In this document: in pieces, positions 17,120 to 26,659 of the stretch
How the letters are laid out: every line of letters starts with the position of its first letter
How positions within the stretch are numbered: position 1 is the first letter of the stretch
Assembly: GCA_036502005.1 (NCBI GenBank)
Contig: DASXZH010000078.1
Span: forward strand, 102,247-166,246
DNA: 64,000 bases
Source of the DNA: DASXZH01 sp036502005
GTDB taxonomy: Bacteria > Armatimonadota > Fimbriimonadia > Fimbriimonadales > Fimbriimonadaceae
Direction of reading: 5' to 3'
Notes under the pieces: generated by a model
Databases searched by the model: none
Told to the model about the DNA's origin: nothing
What the model saw: only the letters and a program-made list of their open reading frames with translations
Position numbers and translations under genes: made by a program

Positions 17120-18412
17120 ATGATCACAGCCCTAATTTTCCTTGCCATTCCCAAAACCGTCCCCCTGCGTGGGATGGCCCTCCTGGACGATATCTCCCAC
17201 CGTGCGTTCAACTATTTCTGGGAGCAATCCCCGCATACATTCGCCCTCGACCGCGCGCCAAACTATCCAGGCGTTGCGCCAAGGCCGGCCAGCAATAACC
17301 CTGCGAGCATTGCAACCATCGGTTTCGAGCTATCAGCCTGCGCCATTGGGGCTCATAACCGCTGGGTTTCCCGAAAAGACGCCCTCAATCGCGCTATTGA
17401 AACAGCGGAAACGATGTTCACAAAGGCTCCGGAAAAGGACGGCTGGTTCTACCACTGGATCAATCCGGACGACCAGTCCATTATGTGGGGCAGCGAGGTC
17501 TCGACCATCGATTCGGCGATCTATTTCGACGGTCTGATGCTGGCGGATGGTTTCTTTAAAGACCCTCGGCTAACAGAAATCGCGAATAAGACTTTCGCCC
17601 GTATCAACTGGAACTTCTTTTTAACCAATGATGGCAAAATGCCAAATGAGACCTTCTTTTCAATGGGATACCACGAAAATGCCGGCTTTTTGGATGCTCG
17701 ATGGCGCGACTTTAATGAGCTCATGACGCTGGAGATCCCCGCCTACGCCCTTTGGGATAAGATGCCGATTGCCAGTTGGGATAAGTGGGATCGAGACGCG
17801 GTTGAATACGACGGCTTACACTTCTTCCGCGGCGGGGCCCTCTTTATGCACCAGATGGCGGAAGGCTTTTTTGACTTCAAAAACCGGCGGGATCGCTTAG
17901 GATACGACTACTGGGTGGATGGCAAGAACGCCACCCTCGCGCAAATCGCTTACTGCAAAGCGAATCCTCAGCACTATGAAGGCTACGGAGCCAATATCTG
18001 GGGATTGAGCGCGTGCGACGTTCCGGATGGCTACGATGCCAACGGCGCCCCGGTAGATGTTCACGATACGGGAACTCTGGCACCTGCAGCTGCGGTGGCA
18101 AGCGCGCCGTTCACGCCCGAGGAAAGCATGAAGGCGGCCGATGCCTTTGTGAAGCAATACCCGGATAGCTACGGCATTTATGGATTTACAACCGGCCTTA
18201 ACCCAAGTAAGCACTGGCATTCCGATTTCGTGATCGGGATCGATCTTGGCCAGGTGATGCTGAACATCGAGAACTATCGGGACAACGGACCGCACAGTTG
18301 GATGATGTCCCAACCTCGAGTTAAGAAGGCATTTGAGCGAATTGGTTTAAAGGTTACGTCTGAAGGGCCGGTTAACTCTCGGGCGCTTTACGTTGAACCT
18401 AAGGGGAGTTAG
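17120..18412 (+). CDS. Glucoamylase-like (PF10091 / GH144-type) glycoside hydrolase
   Basis: 430 residues. The alpha/alpha-toroid family is recognised from LLDDISHRAFNYFWEQ at the N-terminus, ASIATIGFELSACAIG, DGWFYHWIN, SEVSTIDSAIYFDG (the conserved E-S-T-D-S segment), HYEGYGANIWGLSACD and the C-terminal YGIYGFTTGLNPS. Members characterised as GH144 cleave beta-1,2-glucans. The N-terminus is hydrophobic but short (MITALIFLAIPKTVPL), a weak signal peptide, so the location is uncertain. The 270-bp gap upstream is AT-rich and shows no convincing promoter. No sugar transporter is adjacent. Confidence 0.8.
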   Translation: MITALIFLAIPKTVPLRGMALLDDISHRAFNYFWEQSPHTFALDRAPNYPGVAPRPASNNPASIATIGFELSACAIGAHNRWVSRKDALNRAIETAETMFTKAPEKDGWFYHWINPDDQSIMWGSEVSTIDSAIYFDGLMLADGFFKDPRLTEIANKTFARINWNFFLTNDGKMPNETFFSMGYHENAGFLDARWRDFNELMTLEIPAYALWDKMPIASWDKWDRDAVEYDGLHFFRGGALFMHQMAEGFFDFKNRRDRLGYDYWVDGKNATLAQIAYCKANPQHYEGYGANIWGLSACDVPDGYDANGAPVDVHDTGTLAPAAAVASAPFTPEESMKAADAFVKQYPDSYGIYGFTTGLNPSKHWHSDFVIGIDLGQVMLNIENYRDNGPHSWMMSQPRVKKAFERIGLKVTSEGPVNSRALYVEPKGS

Positions 18413-18690
18413 GGATTCTCGATTTGGGAGGCCTGACAGTGAGTCAAAGTGGGCACCTAAGGCCCCCATGCCAACCCTTATTGCATTTCCTGCATCTTCT
18501 TGCTGGGGAGTCATTTTCATAGCGGCCGGGATATTGTAATCGCCCACCACTAAATGCTGAAGCGCGTAAGGAAAGCCCGGTGCGATAGGCGCGCCAAACC
18601 AGGCTACTCTTCCCTTCCGGTCAACCACAAAAAGCCTGGGAATATAGTTCAAACCCGCGTCCAAAGGCTCGTGGCCATCCTAGCTCTTGA
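18347..18690 (-). pseudogene. Remnant of a thioredoxin-fold (TlpA/redoxin-like) protein
   Basis: The reverse strand encodes NYIPRLFVVDRKGRVAWFG, the cis-Pro strand and Asp-x-x-G turn typical of TlpA/AhpC-like C-termini, with GLPNRESL-type sequence further on. An in-frame TAG stands about eleven codons before NYIP, and the N-terminal half with the CxxC site is not found in any frame upstream. The frame also overlaps the end of the GH144-type gene. It is best read as a decayed fragment. Confidence 0.5.
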
Positions 18691-19018
18691 ACCTTCGGAC
18701 GCTTCTTAAAAGATGACCGAGCTGCGGGACCTTCCGTGGTCCCTCCCTCGCCGATCCGTCTTTGCCATCACGAGTAGTTTTACGCCCTTTTTGAACCCGA
18801 AGGATAGGTAGAAGTGGTACTGATTTGGCCACAGAATTAAATTTCGCAAAACAACGGTTAGACAATTCTTGCAGTACAGGTGTTCTGGCAGAGATAGCTA
18901 GACATTGTCACTCGTTACTTCGGAAAGTGTCACGCAAAGACGCGAAGCTCGCAAAGAATTGAGGGAGTCGAACTGTGCCCAATTGCACCTTTCTCACTTC
19001 CTCCAGCGTATCCACACT
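18691..19018. other. Intergenic region with a CGCAAAG-type repeat tract
   Basis: No convincing gene. 18931-18956 holds CGCAAAG / CGCGAAG / CGCAAAG units. A reverse-oriented relative (CTTTGCG, GGCGTCTTTGCG) lies at 35203-35227. The tract is 63 bp before the lipoprotein start. Confidence 0.45.
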
Positions 19019-19477
19019 ATGGATAAAAAAGGCGCTCTAGCCCTCAGCCTCGGAATGTTGCTCCTTGCAGGGTGCAAGGGTGGAAGCGTTCAGCAGGGTG
19101 CTACAGGCGGTTCTAATACTCTCGTTGGAACCTGGAAAGGGACCGAGCCGAATCCAATGAAGAACATGAAAATGATGGGAGGCTCGACGAACACACAGAC
19201 GGCTAACATTGCACTTACCTATAAATTCAACCAAGACGGGTCATTTAGCATAACTTCTGATTCAGGGCCAATTTCATCCGAACTTGACGGCAACTATACC
19301 TATGCCGAAACCACAAAGCTGCTGAATACAAAACTCGTTAGCATGAAAATCGGAAGCAAGGGGAGCAAGGCTCCGATATCTGGTAACACAAGCAAGTCAG
19401 AAACGATTACCTGGAAAACGCCAAACGAATTTGTGGTCAGTGCTGGGCCTGCCGATGTCGATTTGAAGCGGCAGTAG
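19019..19477 (+). CDS. Small lipoprotein (lipocalin-like repeat pattern)
   Basis: 152 residues from the ATG at 19019, which starts a lipoprotein signal ending in LLLAGC (Cys near residue 20); the longer frame back to 18905 is not a natural leader. The mature part begins NTLVGTWKG and continues with FNQDGSFSIT and LDGNYTY, an arrangement shared with the lipoprotein at 59528 (NTLVGSWDQD, FKDDGTFTG, EGTYKLDGDKF). Both look like small beta-barrel domains that follow the W-x-G, F-x-x-D-G-T-F pattern. Function unknown. Confidence 0.75.
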   Translation: MDKKGALALSLGMLLLAGCKGGSVQQGATGGSNTLVGTWKGTEPNPMKNMKMMGGSTNTQTANIALTYKFNQDGSFSITSDSGPISSELDGNYTYAETTKLLNTKLVSMKIGSKGSKAPISGNTSKSETITWKTPNEFVVSAGPADVDLKRQ

Positions 19478-19550
19478 ATTCCTCAAAAAAGTCTTAACGC
19501 CAGTCAAATTTGCTATCTCTTCAGGCGGCCACGTTTCCGATGATTAATAC

Positions 19551-20861
19551 GTGGCTGGAAAGAAATGTCCCAAATGTTCGGAACTCAATGGTGAACTCTC
19601 AAGTCGCTGCTGGCAATGCGGCACGCGATTCGACGGAAAGAGAGACCAAAGGTCATTTTCATTCCTCGGACCGTTTATAGTTGTTTCCGTAGTTGTCGTC
19701 ATCTGTACATGCGTTGGCCTATTTGCACTTAGGGTCAAGAAACAAGCCGTGTTACTCGCTCATCGGCATGCACCCGTCGATGTCAAGGCAGCCGAGACGA
19801 TCGGGGCGCTCGAAAATGCTCACGAGGCATCCAAGCCTGGCAGCAGCTTTACTCAATTCCTGCCAACGATGAAGGTTGTTAAGTCTTCCGTTAAAGAATA
19901 TGTTTCCACTCACGACAAGAAAGCCAGACTGACCAAACAGCTTTATGGCCTTATGATTGTCCAAGAGGATATTCAAGCGCTTTGGGCAAGGCAAATAAAG
20001 CACAAGGGCGATGGATTTACTTCGGCCGATCCGGATCAGAAGAAAATGATCGACTTAATCTTGGCTAAGATGCCTGAAGCTCGCGATCTGATCACGACGA
20101 AGAAAGGCTCCGACGGGCAACCTAGCGTATATGTTCTTCCCTACTCGGCGACGAGAGCTGCCTTTTGGAAGCGATCAGCGCTAGCTTTAGAAGAAGTTCG
20201 AGCCGAAGCCGATCTGCCTACCCATCCTACATTGGCCTCAGAGGGCAATATCCTCTATAAGCCAAGCAGAACGATTGCTCATCCCAAAGATCTCAGAAAT
20301 CCATTTTCTCCCACGCATTCGGCCTCTCTGGTAAAGCCTAGAGGAACGGCAGTGGCCGATTCGCTTCACGCCAAGGCAAAGCCCATAGTTGGCGCTGCTT
20401 CGCAACCGATGGTTGCCGCCAAAGGCAAGCATCTAAGTGGAGACGCTAAAGACGCGCTGTCTTCCCTTGCCAAGCTAGATTTAACCTATCAGCAAGGTAT
20501 TAAGCCCTTTGCCGCACAGCTAAAGGTCAGCCATCTCAAGGTCGCTGCATATATCAAAGCCCACGGCGCGAACGATCCGCTGGCGAAGAAAATGATGTTT
20601 GTGATGGGAATGGAAACCGGCGTTGAAATGAGTTGGCAGCAAAAGCTGCGCACGGGAAGCCAAGACCTGCAGGTCACGGGCGGGCGCGATAAAGCGGAAC
20701 TGGATAGCATTGTCCGCACTGCTCCCGAGCTTAAATCGAAGGTGGTTACGCGCTCCAGGCCCGGAACATCGCCCATTTACAGCCTCAGCTTTGATGCGAT
20801 CATCCAAGCGCTTCGCGCCCGAGCCGATGCGCTTTTGATATCGGCCAACAACGCGGCCTAA
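19551..20861 (+). CDS. Zinc-ribbon single-pass membrane protein, unknown function
   Basis: 436 residues, GTG start. A zinc ribbon CPKCSELNGELSSRCWQCG occupies residues about 6-24, followed by a membrane helix (FIVVSVVVVICTCVGLFAL, about 40-58) and a long Lys/Ala-rich extracytoplasmic region. That region contains two related ~130-residue helical segments: YGLMIVQEDIQALWARQIKHKGDG with TRAAFWKRSALALEEVRAEA, and MGMETGVEMSWQQKLRTGS with DAIIQALRARADALL. The internal duplication is visible by eye. No family was recognised. It follows the lipoprotein by 73 bp. Confidence 0.7.
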   Translation: MAGKKCPKCSELNGELSSRCWQCGTRFDGKRDQRSFSFLGPFIVVSVVVVICTCVGLFALRVKKQAVLLAHRHAPVDVKAAETIGALENAHEASKPGSSFTQFLPTMKVVKSSVKEYVSTHDKKARLTKQLYGLMIVQEDIQALWARQIKHKGDGFTSADPDQKKMIDLILAKMPEARDLITTKKGSDGQPSVYVLPYSATRAAFWKRSALALEEVRAEADLPTHPTLASEGNILYKPSRTIAHPKDLRNPFSPTHSASLVKPRGTAVADSLHAKAKPIVGAASQPMVAAKGKHLSGDAKDALSSLAKLDLTYQQGIKPFAAQLKVSHLKVAAYIKAHGANDPLAKKMMFVMGMETGVEMSWQQKLRTGSQDLQVTGGRDKAELDSIVRTAPELKSKVVTRSRPGTSPIYSLSFDAIIQALRARADALLISANNAA

Positions 20862-20880
20862 TCGCGTTCTAAAATGGGAG

Positions 20881-21723
20881 GTGCCCGAGCTTCCTGAAGT
20901 TGAGACCGTTTGCCGTATAATGCGGCGCGTCCTGGTAGGACACCGCATTTCCGACGTTGAAGTTGTCCCTGATCCAATTATCTTTGGCGACACGCCCCCA
21001 GAAGCGATTGTTGCCGCCCTAAAGGGTCGCACAGTTCAGAGAGTTGGCCGTAAAGGCAAAACTTGGTGGATAGATTGCGGGTCACCGCCTGTGCTCTTTG
21101 GCCATTTAGGAATGACCGGCTGGATACGCGAATTAGGCGCTCACACGATCCGGCTGAAAGAACATGGCGAAGCCCCTCTGGATGACACGGCCGGAAGGCC
21201 ACGCTTCTTAAAACTGCTTATAACCACCGACGAAGGAAAGCAGATCTCATTTACTGATGCTCGACGGTTGGCTCACGTCTGGCTGGGAGATTCCCCTGCC
21301 ACGAATAAGAAAGTCAGTCAACTAGGGCCGGACGCGTTGGAAGATCTGCCAAAGGGTGTGCACTTTAACAAACTGTTCGCCAAGAGAACCGCGCCCGCAA
21401 AGGCGTTGCTGATGGATCAGACCTTCCTTTCCGGAATCGGCAATTGGGTGGCCGACGAAGTCTTGTATATGGCGAAGATCGCGCCGAAGCGGACGGGGTC
21501 TTCCCTTTCTACGTCGGAGCTAGCGAAGCTAAGAAAGGCGATATTGCACGTGCTGCAATTAGCAGTAGATGCTGGAGCAGACCATGAAAAGTATCCCGAA
21601 ACCTGGATGTTTCACCACCGGTGGGGTGGCGCGCGAGGCCATCAGAAAATCGGAAATCACGACATCGTGCGGGAACAGGTCGGCGGGAGAACGACGGCCT
21701 GGGTTCCTAAGGTTCAGAAGTAA
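20881..21723 (+). CDS. mutM: Formamidopyrimidine-DNA glycosylase family, zincless finger
   Basis: 280 residues, GTG start giving PELPEVETV, with the catalytic N-terminal Pro and Glu exposed after Met removal. RVGRKGKTWWI has the conserved Lys, FGHLGMTGW the active-site loop and DQTFLSGIGNWVADEVLYMAKI the H2TH motif. It would excise oxidised purines and nick the abasic site. The C-terminal region (HHRWGGARGHQKIGNHD to VGGRTTAWVPKVQK) has the shape and final GRTT-Arg of the family beta-hairpin, but all four zinc-binding cysteines are gone. TAAAAT ends 5 bp before the GTG; GGGAG directly abuts the start and is too close for a standard SD. Confidence 0.9.
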   Translation: MPELPEVETVCRIMRRVLVGHRISDVEVVPDPIIFGDTPPEAIVAALKGRTVQRVGRKGKTWWIDCGSPPVLFGHLGMTGWIRELGAHTIRLKEHGEAPLDDTAGRPRFLKLLITTDEGKQISFTDARRLAHVWLGDSPATNKKVSQLGPDALEDLPKGVHFNKLFAKRTAPAKALLMDQTFLSGIGNWVADEVLYMAKIAPKRTGSSLSTSELAKLRKAILHVLQLAVDAGADHEKYPETWMFHHRWGGARGHQKIGNHDIVREQVGGRTTAWVPKVQK

Positions 21724-21851
21724 AGCCCGCAATTAGTAAAGGTCTCCTAAGCTGCCAAGGGGAGAGCAAATGCAACCTGAAGACCTCTACTAATCATGAC
21801 TGATTAAAAGGCCCATGCATACGGACCTTGTTGCGCCTTTTGACACAAGAT

Positions 21852-24800
21852 TCACTTTTCGCTGCCGACCTCTTCACGCTCTCTAGGCGCATCTTCCCTT
21901 CCACGAGTGCTCTGAGGAGAAGCTAGATTAACAGTTCCATGCCTCTCGAACTTGCCCCATCCGGTTCGCGCCCCTTTTAAAGCCTGCCAGATGGCCTTCC
22001 AAACCACCGCGTAGAGAACTTGTCGATAAACCAATCGCTGGAAGAAAAGCCACCAAAGCTGGCTCTTCTTTTCATGGTCCATACGAAATGCGATAAACGC
22101 GCTGACGAACTCGACCATGAAAAACAGGGCGTACATGAACCCAATGTAAGCCATTGTTTGGCTCGCGTCGGAGAGCGGTCGCCAGTCGCGTGTAAGAACG
22201 CTGTGCGAAGCCCAGGCTGAACCGAAAACGAGAACGGAATAGACCAACTGCAAGTCCACAAAAGGGGCTATGATCTGCATTCCGAACTGATAGATCCACA
22301 ACATGGGCAGCGCCAACCGGCCAAAAAGGCCACTTTTGCCCAGTGATTTTCTATGTTTAAACAGGCACTGCAGGGTGCCAAATGTCCATCGGAAACGCTG
22401 CTTAAAGAAGGAGCTAAGAGTTGCCGGGGCTTCTGTATAAGCTACAGCATCGCTCTCGTTGTCGATCTTCCACCCAGCAAGGCGAACGCGCCAGGTGAGG
22501 TCCATGTCCTCCGCGAGCGTATCGGATGTGTAACCTCCGGCCGATTGAACCGCTGTCTTTCTCCAAGCGCCAATCGCGCCGGGAACAACAGTTACCGTGT
22601 TGATTAGGGCGTAAGCACGACGATCAAGATTCTGGCTGGCGATGTACTCCACCGATTGGAGCCTGGTAAGGGTGTTAATCCTGTTGCCAACCTTAACGTT
22701 GCCCGCAACGGCCCCAACTTTATCGTCTGCAAAGTGCTGAACCAGCTTTTGAATGGCGTCAGGAGCGAGGATCGTATCTGCATCGAGGTAGACGAACACG
22801 TCTCCTCGAGAGTGGTCCATTCCGTAGTTGAGGGCTGAGGCTTTACCACCGTTTTCCTGGCTTAGGACGATCACTGATTTGTGGTTACCATAGGCTTCTT
22901 GCACCACTCCTATGGTGCCGTCCTTGGATCCATCATCGACGACTATGATCTCAATGTTTTCATAGGTGCTGCCAAGAACGCTCTCAACCGTTCTGGCAAT
23001 CACCCCTTCCTCGTTGTACGCGGCGATGATAACGCTTACGAACGGGAGTTCCATTAATGGCAAGAGCGGGGTTTGCTTTCCCCGACGATTCGCGACGATT
23101 GCCAGAGGCGTGACAAAGAAAATGCGCGCGATGCCCAGGCCGATAGCAGTCAAGAAGGCCAAGGTCAGGAAGGTCGCGATGACATACCACGCGTAAAAGA
23201 AGACCTTCTCGAAGGGATATAGGAACAGGTCCTCACCAACGAGGGGAGGCATCACCTTGTCCCGATCCAACCCTAAAAGCTGGGATGAGGTTACAAACTT
23301 GTAGCCATCTGCCTGTAGCCTTGGCACTAATATTTTCAGGGCTTCGACGGTCATATGGCGGTCGCCGCCGCCATCGTGGAGCAGCACCACGCTTCCTTCG
23401 TGCCCCTCGACTCCAGCTATGACATCCTTCGCAATCTGATCCGCGCTCTTTCCGGATGCTTGAAGGTTCCAGTCTTGGGGGTCGATCGATTCGCCGACTG
23501 TGTAGTAGTTCAGTTGCGAAGCCAGAACTACGGGTGCCACCTCCTCCATGGAGGTGGGTTCTACATCCGCGTTGTAGGGAGGCCGAAATAAGCGAGTCGA
23601 GCGCCCTATGATGCTCTGGATGGCCCGTTGGGTAGCGTCCAGTTCAAGATGAGCTCTCGTATCCGATACTTCCGCGATGTTAGGGTGGGTAAAGGTATGG
23701 CTGCCGATCTCATCGCCATCGGCATATGCTCTTCTCAGTAGCCCCGGATGCGATATCGCATTTTCACCGATTACAAAAAAGGTGCCAGGAACGTGCAGGT
23801 CTTCCAGCGTTTGCAAAATTTCGGGAGTGTAGGTTCCGTCCGGCCCGTCGTCAAAGGTGAGGGCAACTTCATAGGGGGGCTTATTTGGAGGCTTCCCTAT
23901 CCTGTTGATCACGATCGGAGTGGGATATTTTTGGTAGACCGTGTTGACGACATAACCGTCCGAGTCGGTCTCGATGCTTCTCTGTCCGGGCTTGGATTTC
24001 TCGAAGCCGGTGGGAACCTGCAGGATCTCCCCGCCGCCATGGAAGTTGATTTCGTAGGGAAACGAGACCTGCTGCAAGACCTTGCTGGCCTCTGGCACGC
24101 CGGTTTGCCGAACGTTGTAAAACGTCCAAATGGAGGGGTCTTCGGTGCCAAGCTCCCATAAGGCTTCGCCCCGAACGCCGGCTTCGCGCGATACTTTGTA
24201 TTCGTTGTAAGCGCTCGGCCCATCGAGCAGCCAAACGTCGTGAGGATCGCCGTTGTCATCATCGTAGCTGTAATGAGAGTTAAGCGAATCAGGATCGAAG
24301 ACGATACGCTGCGAGATTGGGAGGTCGTCACGCGATTCCTGGGCTAGCATGGCCGCGTCTTGATACGAAATGCTTTGGGCTTGCGCTTTCGTTTTGGTGT
24401 CCCAGTCATAACCGTAGTTGCCCATCCCTACCACGAGTTTGTTGGCGGGAATGTTGTTCAACGCCTCCCTGATGTTGCTGGTAAACCAATCCAATGGCGC
24501 GATGGCGCCAGATTCCCCGTTTTCGGAGTGATCGTCGTAGTCCATCAAGATGGCAAAGTCGACGTTGGCGACCATGTCCGATGCAGACGAGATTTCCGAG
24601 GATTCCAGATCAAAGCTGGTGCCCAAGTTGTGAGCATGAAGTGCGGCCGTAAGCTCGGCAAAAAATCCAGGCAGCTTTGCATAGTCGGCGTCCTTCAACT
24701 CCTCGAAGTCGATGTTAACGCCTTCGAACTTGTTGGCAAGCAGCCACTTTGTAAGCTGGTCTATCACTGAAGCGCGTAGCGCTTTGGAGTTCAGGAGGGT

Positions 24801-25376
24801 TGCTACCGATTTCTCGTCGGGTGTTCCCTGCTCCATGTTGCTAAACACGGGATACACAAGAATGCCGTTCTTATCCGCGATGTCTTCAACATCTCTCGTT
24901 CGAGAATCATCTACGGGATCAAAGTTGGACAGATCCAAGCCCGCCCCGTTCGGAGTTAACTCCAGCCAAGTGGGCATTAAGTGCGTAAGCTTCTGGGCGT
25001 TCTCACGCAAGGAGTTAATGCTGGTGTCCTGCCAAGGCTCGTAGAAAGCCGCAACAATTGGCCCCTCTGAACTGGCCTTAGGAAGTGGTTTCTTGCCAAC
25101 CTGATCCCGAATATTTCTCTTTAAATCCCTGTTAATTTGGGCGAGGAGAAAACCGGCGATTCTCGGCTCGTCTCCATGAATTAACGGTGCATGGGTGCTT
25201 CTGAGAATAACCGGTTGCTTGCTACCCGGAAGACCTGGGATAAAGGGCAAAAGAAAAAGGCCAAATACAACGACCGTTATCAGGACGGCGGAAACGACGC
25301 CTATTACGGCTCCAAAGCCGACGGCTTGGCGCTTGCGGCGTCCTTTCGAATCGTAAAAAACTGGCTTTTCGTTCAA
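21852..25376 (-). CDS. Trifunctional GH18-like / NodB deacetylase / GT2 synthase membrane protein
   Basis: 1174 residues. Helix at about 18-45; then a GH18-type barrel (about 95-420) with EGVNIDFEEL (DxE acid/base) and MDYDDHSE. A NodB domain (about 505-690) has LTFDDGPDGT, SHTFTHPN and RPPYN. After a helix near 745, a processive GT2 domain (about 780-1010) shows SVIIAAYNEEG, VVDDGSKDG, YLDADT, LAEDMDLTW and QRFRW, followed by further membrane helices. This order fits a machine that polymerises, exports and trims or deacetylates a GlcNAc-type exopolysaccharide, as PgaC/PgaB-like proteins do separately. It stands alone, 129 bp from mutM (convergent). Confidence 0.9.
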   Translation of the reverse strand: MNEKPVFYDSKGRRKRQAVGFGAVIGVVSAVLITVVVFGLFLLPFIPGLPGSKQPVILRSTHAPLIHGDEPRIAGFLLAQINRDLKRNIRDQVGKKPLPKASSEGPIVAAFYEPWQDTSINSLRENAQKLTHLMPTWLELTPNGAGLDLSNFDPVDDSRTRDVEDIADKNGILVYPVFSNMEQGTPDEKSVATLLNSKALRASVIDQLTKWLLANKFEGVNIDFEELKDADYAKLPGFFAELTAALHAHNLGTSFDLESSEISSASDMVANVDFAILMDYDDHSENGESGAIAPLDWFTSNIREALNNIPANKLVVGMGNYGYDWDTKTKAQAQSISYQDAAMLAQESRDDLPISQRIVFDPDSLNSHYSYDDDNGDPHDVWLLDGPSAYNEYKVSREAGVRGEALWELGTEDPSIWTFYNVRQTGVPEASKVLQQVSFPYEINFHGGGEILQVPTGFEKSKPGQRSIETDSDGYVVNTVYQKYPTPIVINRIGKPPNKPPYEVALTFDDGPDGTYTPEILQTLEDLHVPGTFFVIGENAISHPGLLRRAYADGDEIGSHTFTHPNIAEVSDTRAHLELDATQRAIQSIIGRSTRLFRPPYNADVEPTSMEEVAPVVLASQLNYYTVGESIDPQDWNLQASGKSADQIAKDVIAGVEGHEGSVVLLHDGGGDRHMTVEALKILVPRLQADGYKFVTSSQLLGLDRDKVMPPLVGEDLFLYPFEKVFFYAWYVIATFLTLAFLTAIGLGIARIFFVTPLAIVANRRGKQTPLLPLMELPFVSVIIAAYNEEGVIARTVESVLGSTYENIEIIVVDDGSKDGTIGVVQEAYGNHKSVIVLSQENGGKASALNYGMDHSRGDVFVYLDADTILAPDAIQKLVQHFADDKVGAVAGNVKVGNRINTLTRLQSVEYIASQNLDRRAYALINTVTVVPGAIGAWRKTAVQSAGGYTSDTLAEDMDLTWRVRLAGWKIDNESDAVAYTEAPATLSSFFKQRFRWTFGTLQCLFKHRKSLGKSGLFGRLALPMLWIYQFGMQIIAPFVDLQLVYSVLVFGSAWASHSVLTRDWRPLSDASQTMAYIGFMYALFFMVEFVSAFIAFRMDHEKKSQLWWLFFQRLVYRQVLYAVVWKAIWQALKGARTGWGKFERHGTVNLASPQSTRGREDAPREREEVGSEK

Positions 25377-25545
25377 AGTATTATTCTTGCGCTCTGGGAT
25401 TTGATATTTTCAACGTTTTTCCCGTGCAGCGAAGTACGAGCATGCTTAAAAAGACGCAAGTTTGGACTCATTGAGACCGTTATTTCAACGTGGATCGATG
25501 CTACCTCTTTGGGCGGGGGATGGGAGGATAGGGGATATGGGGATT

Positions 25546-25762
25546 GTCGAAGGTCGAAAGTCGAAAGTCGAAAGTTGTTGGGGGCGAGCAGGGCCGTCCT
25601 TGCTGATTGGGGGTTTCTTTGATCGAGAAACAGATCATGGGTGGGATTGAAAAACTCTGAGAACCAACCCTATAAAGCTCGACTCGCTATTGTCAAGTCG
25701 GTCTTTAGAACAACGCCTCCGCTAATCGCCCGTCTTTCGACTTTCGACTTTCGACCTTCGAC
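25546..25762. repeat. Perfect 29-bp inverted heptad repeat, 159-bp centre
   Basis: 25546-25574 and 25734-25762 are exact reverse complements, each made of four GTCGAAR units. The right arm shares one base with the TAG of the TPR gene (25762-25764). The 159-bp centre has no protein-like frame. The remainder of the 25377-25761 gap is featureless. Confidence 0.75.
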
Positions 25763-26628
25763 TACTCCGCTTGAACCCCAATCTCCAGTGCGAATCGCCG
25801 CAATGCTTCCCGGTCGTAATCATCCATTTTGGATGCGCGTTCTTTCTCCTGGGATGCCTCTTCTTTGAGACCCATTTCCGTCTGGAGAAGCTCCAGAATC
25901 CCGTGGTAGAGGTGCTTGTCCGGATCGAGATCGCTTGCCAATCGAATCGCCTTCACCGCTTCCTGCTGCCGTCCCGCGCCCCAAAATGCGCTGGCGGTTC
26001 TCAGGTAAAGATAGTCGTCTCCTGGCGAAAGTTCCAAAGCTGCCCTTAGCGCTTCCAGGGCTTCGTCATATTGCCGCAAATCAATAAGAAGATCGCCGAC
26101 CCAATAATGGTAGAACGGATCAACAGGTGCCAAACTAACGGCCATGCGAGCAGCCGTAAGGGCGGCTTCTTTATCACCGATCTCCCGAAGGATCTCGGCG
26201 AGTTTGAACTGATAAAAGGCATTTCTTGGCTCAAGGGCAAGCGCTTCTTCCAACTGCCTTACGGAGTCCTTGTACCGGGCATACCGCTTGTAAACTTGGG
26301 AAAGTCCGAGCAACGGCTCCGGCTGATCACGGCGGACTCTTAGAGCAATTTCGTATTGGCGAAGCGCCTCGGGCGCCATTTCGGCGAACTCGTATGCTCC
26401 GGCAAGGTCGACGCGACCCTGAACATCGTTGGGATCTCGCTGTTCAACTGCTCTTCTGAAATGCTCAATCGCCTTCTCAAAGTCACCTTCCGTAAGGCTT
26501 TGAGAACCAAGCTCAACACTTTCCTCGGCGTTGTCGCCTTTTGTTCTCCGTGGGCTCTCTTCTATCTCGGGTTCGGAATCGATTTCAACAGAAAAGAGGT
26601 CCGCAATATCTTTGCGCGTGGGTTCCAT
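25762..26628 (-). CDS. TPR repeat protein
   Basis: 288 residues, cytoplasmic. After an acidic N-terminus (residues 1-35) come about six tetratricopeptide repeats, for example GDFEKAIEHFRRAVEQRDPN, RYKDSVRQLEEALALEPRN, GDKEAALTAARMAVSLAPVD and RQYDEALEALRAALELSPGD. These form a superhelical protein-binding scaffold. No catalytic domain is attached. It is 31 bp downstream of the exported 613-residue protein on the same strand, so the two may be co-expressed. Partners unknown. Confidence 0.85.
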   Translation of the reverse strand: MEPTRKDIADLFSVEIDSEPEIEESPRRTKGDNAEESVELGSQSLTEGDFEKAIEHFRRAVEQRDPNDVQGRVDLAGAYEFAEMAPEALRQYEIALRVRRDQPEPLLGLSQVYKRYARYKDSVRQLEEALALEPRNAFYQFKLAEILREIGDKEAALTAARMAVSLAPVDPFYHYWVGDLLIDLRQYDEALEALRAALELSPGDDYLYLRTASAFWGAGRQQEAVKAIRLASDLDPDKHLYHGILELLQTEMGLKEEASQEKERASKMDDYDREALRRFALEIGVQAE

Positions 26629-26659
26629 TCCTCTCTATTTTGACTCAAGCTCGCCATGA

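Noticed and set aside
11050..25762. Heptad tracts considered as CRISPR arrays
   Set aside because: Units are 7 nt and contiguous, without unique spacers of constant length, and no cas genes are near.
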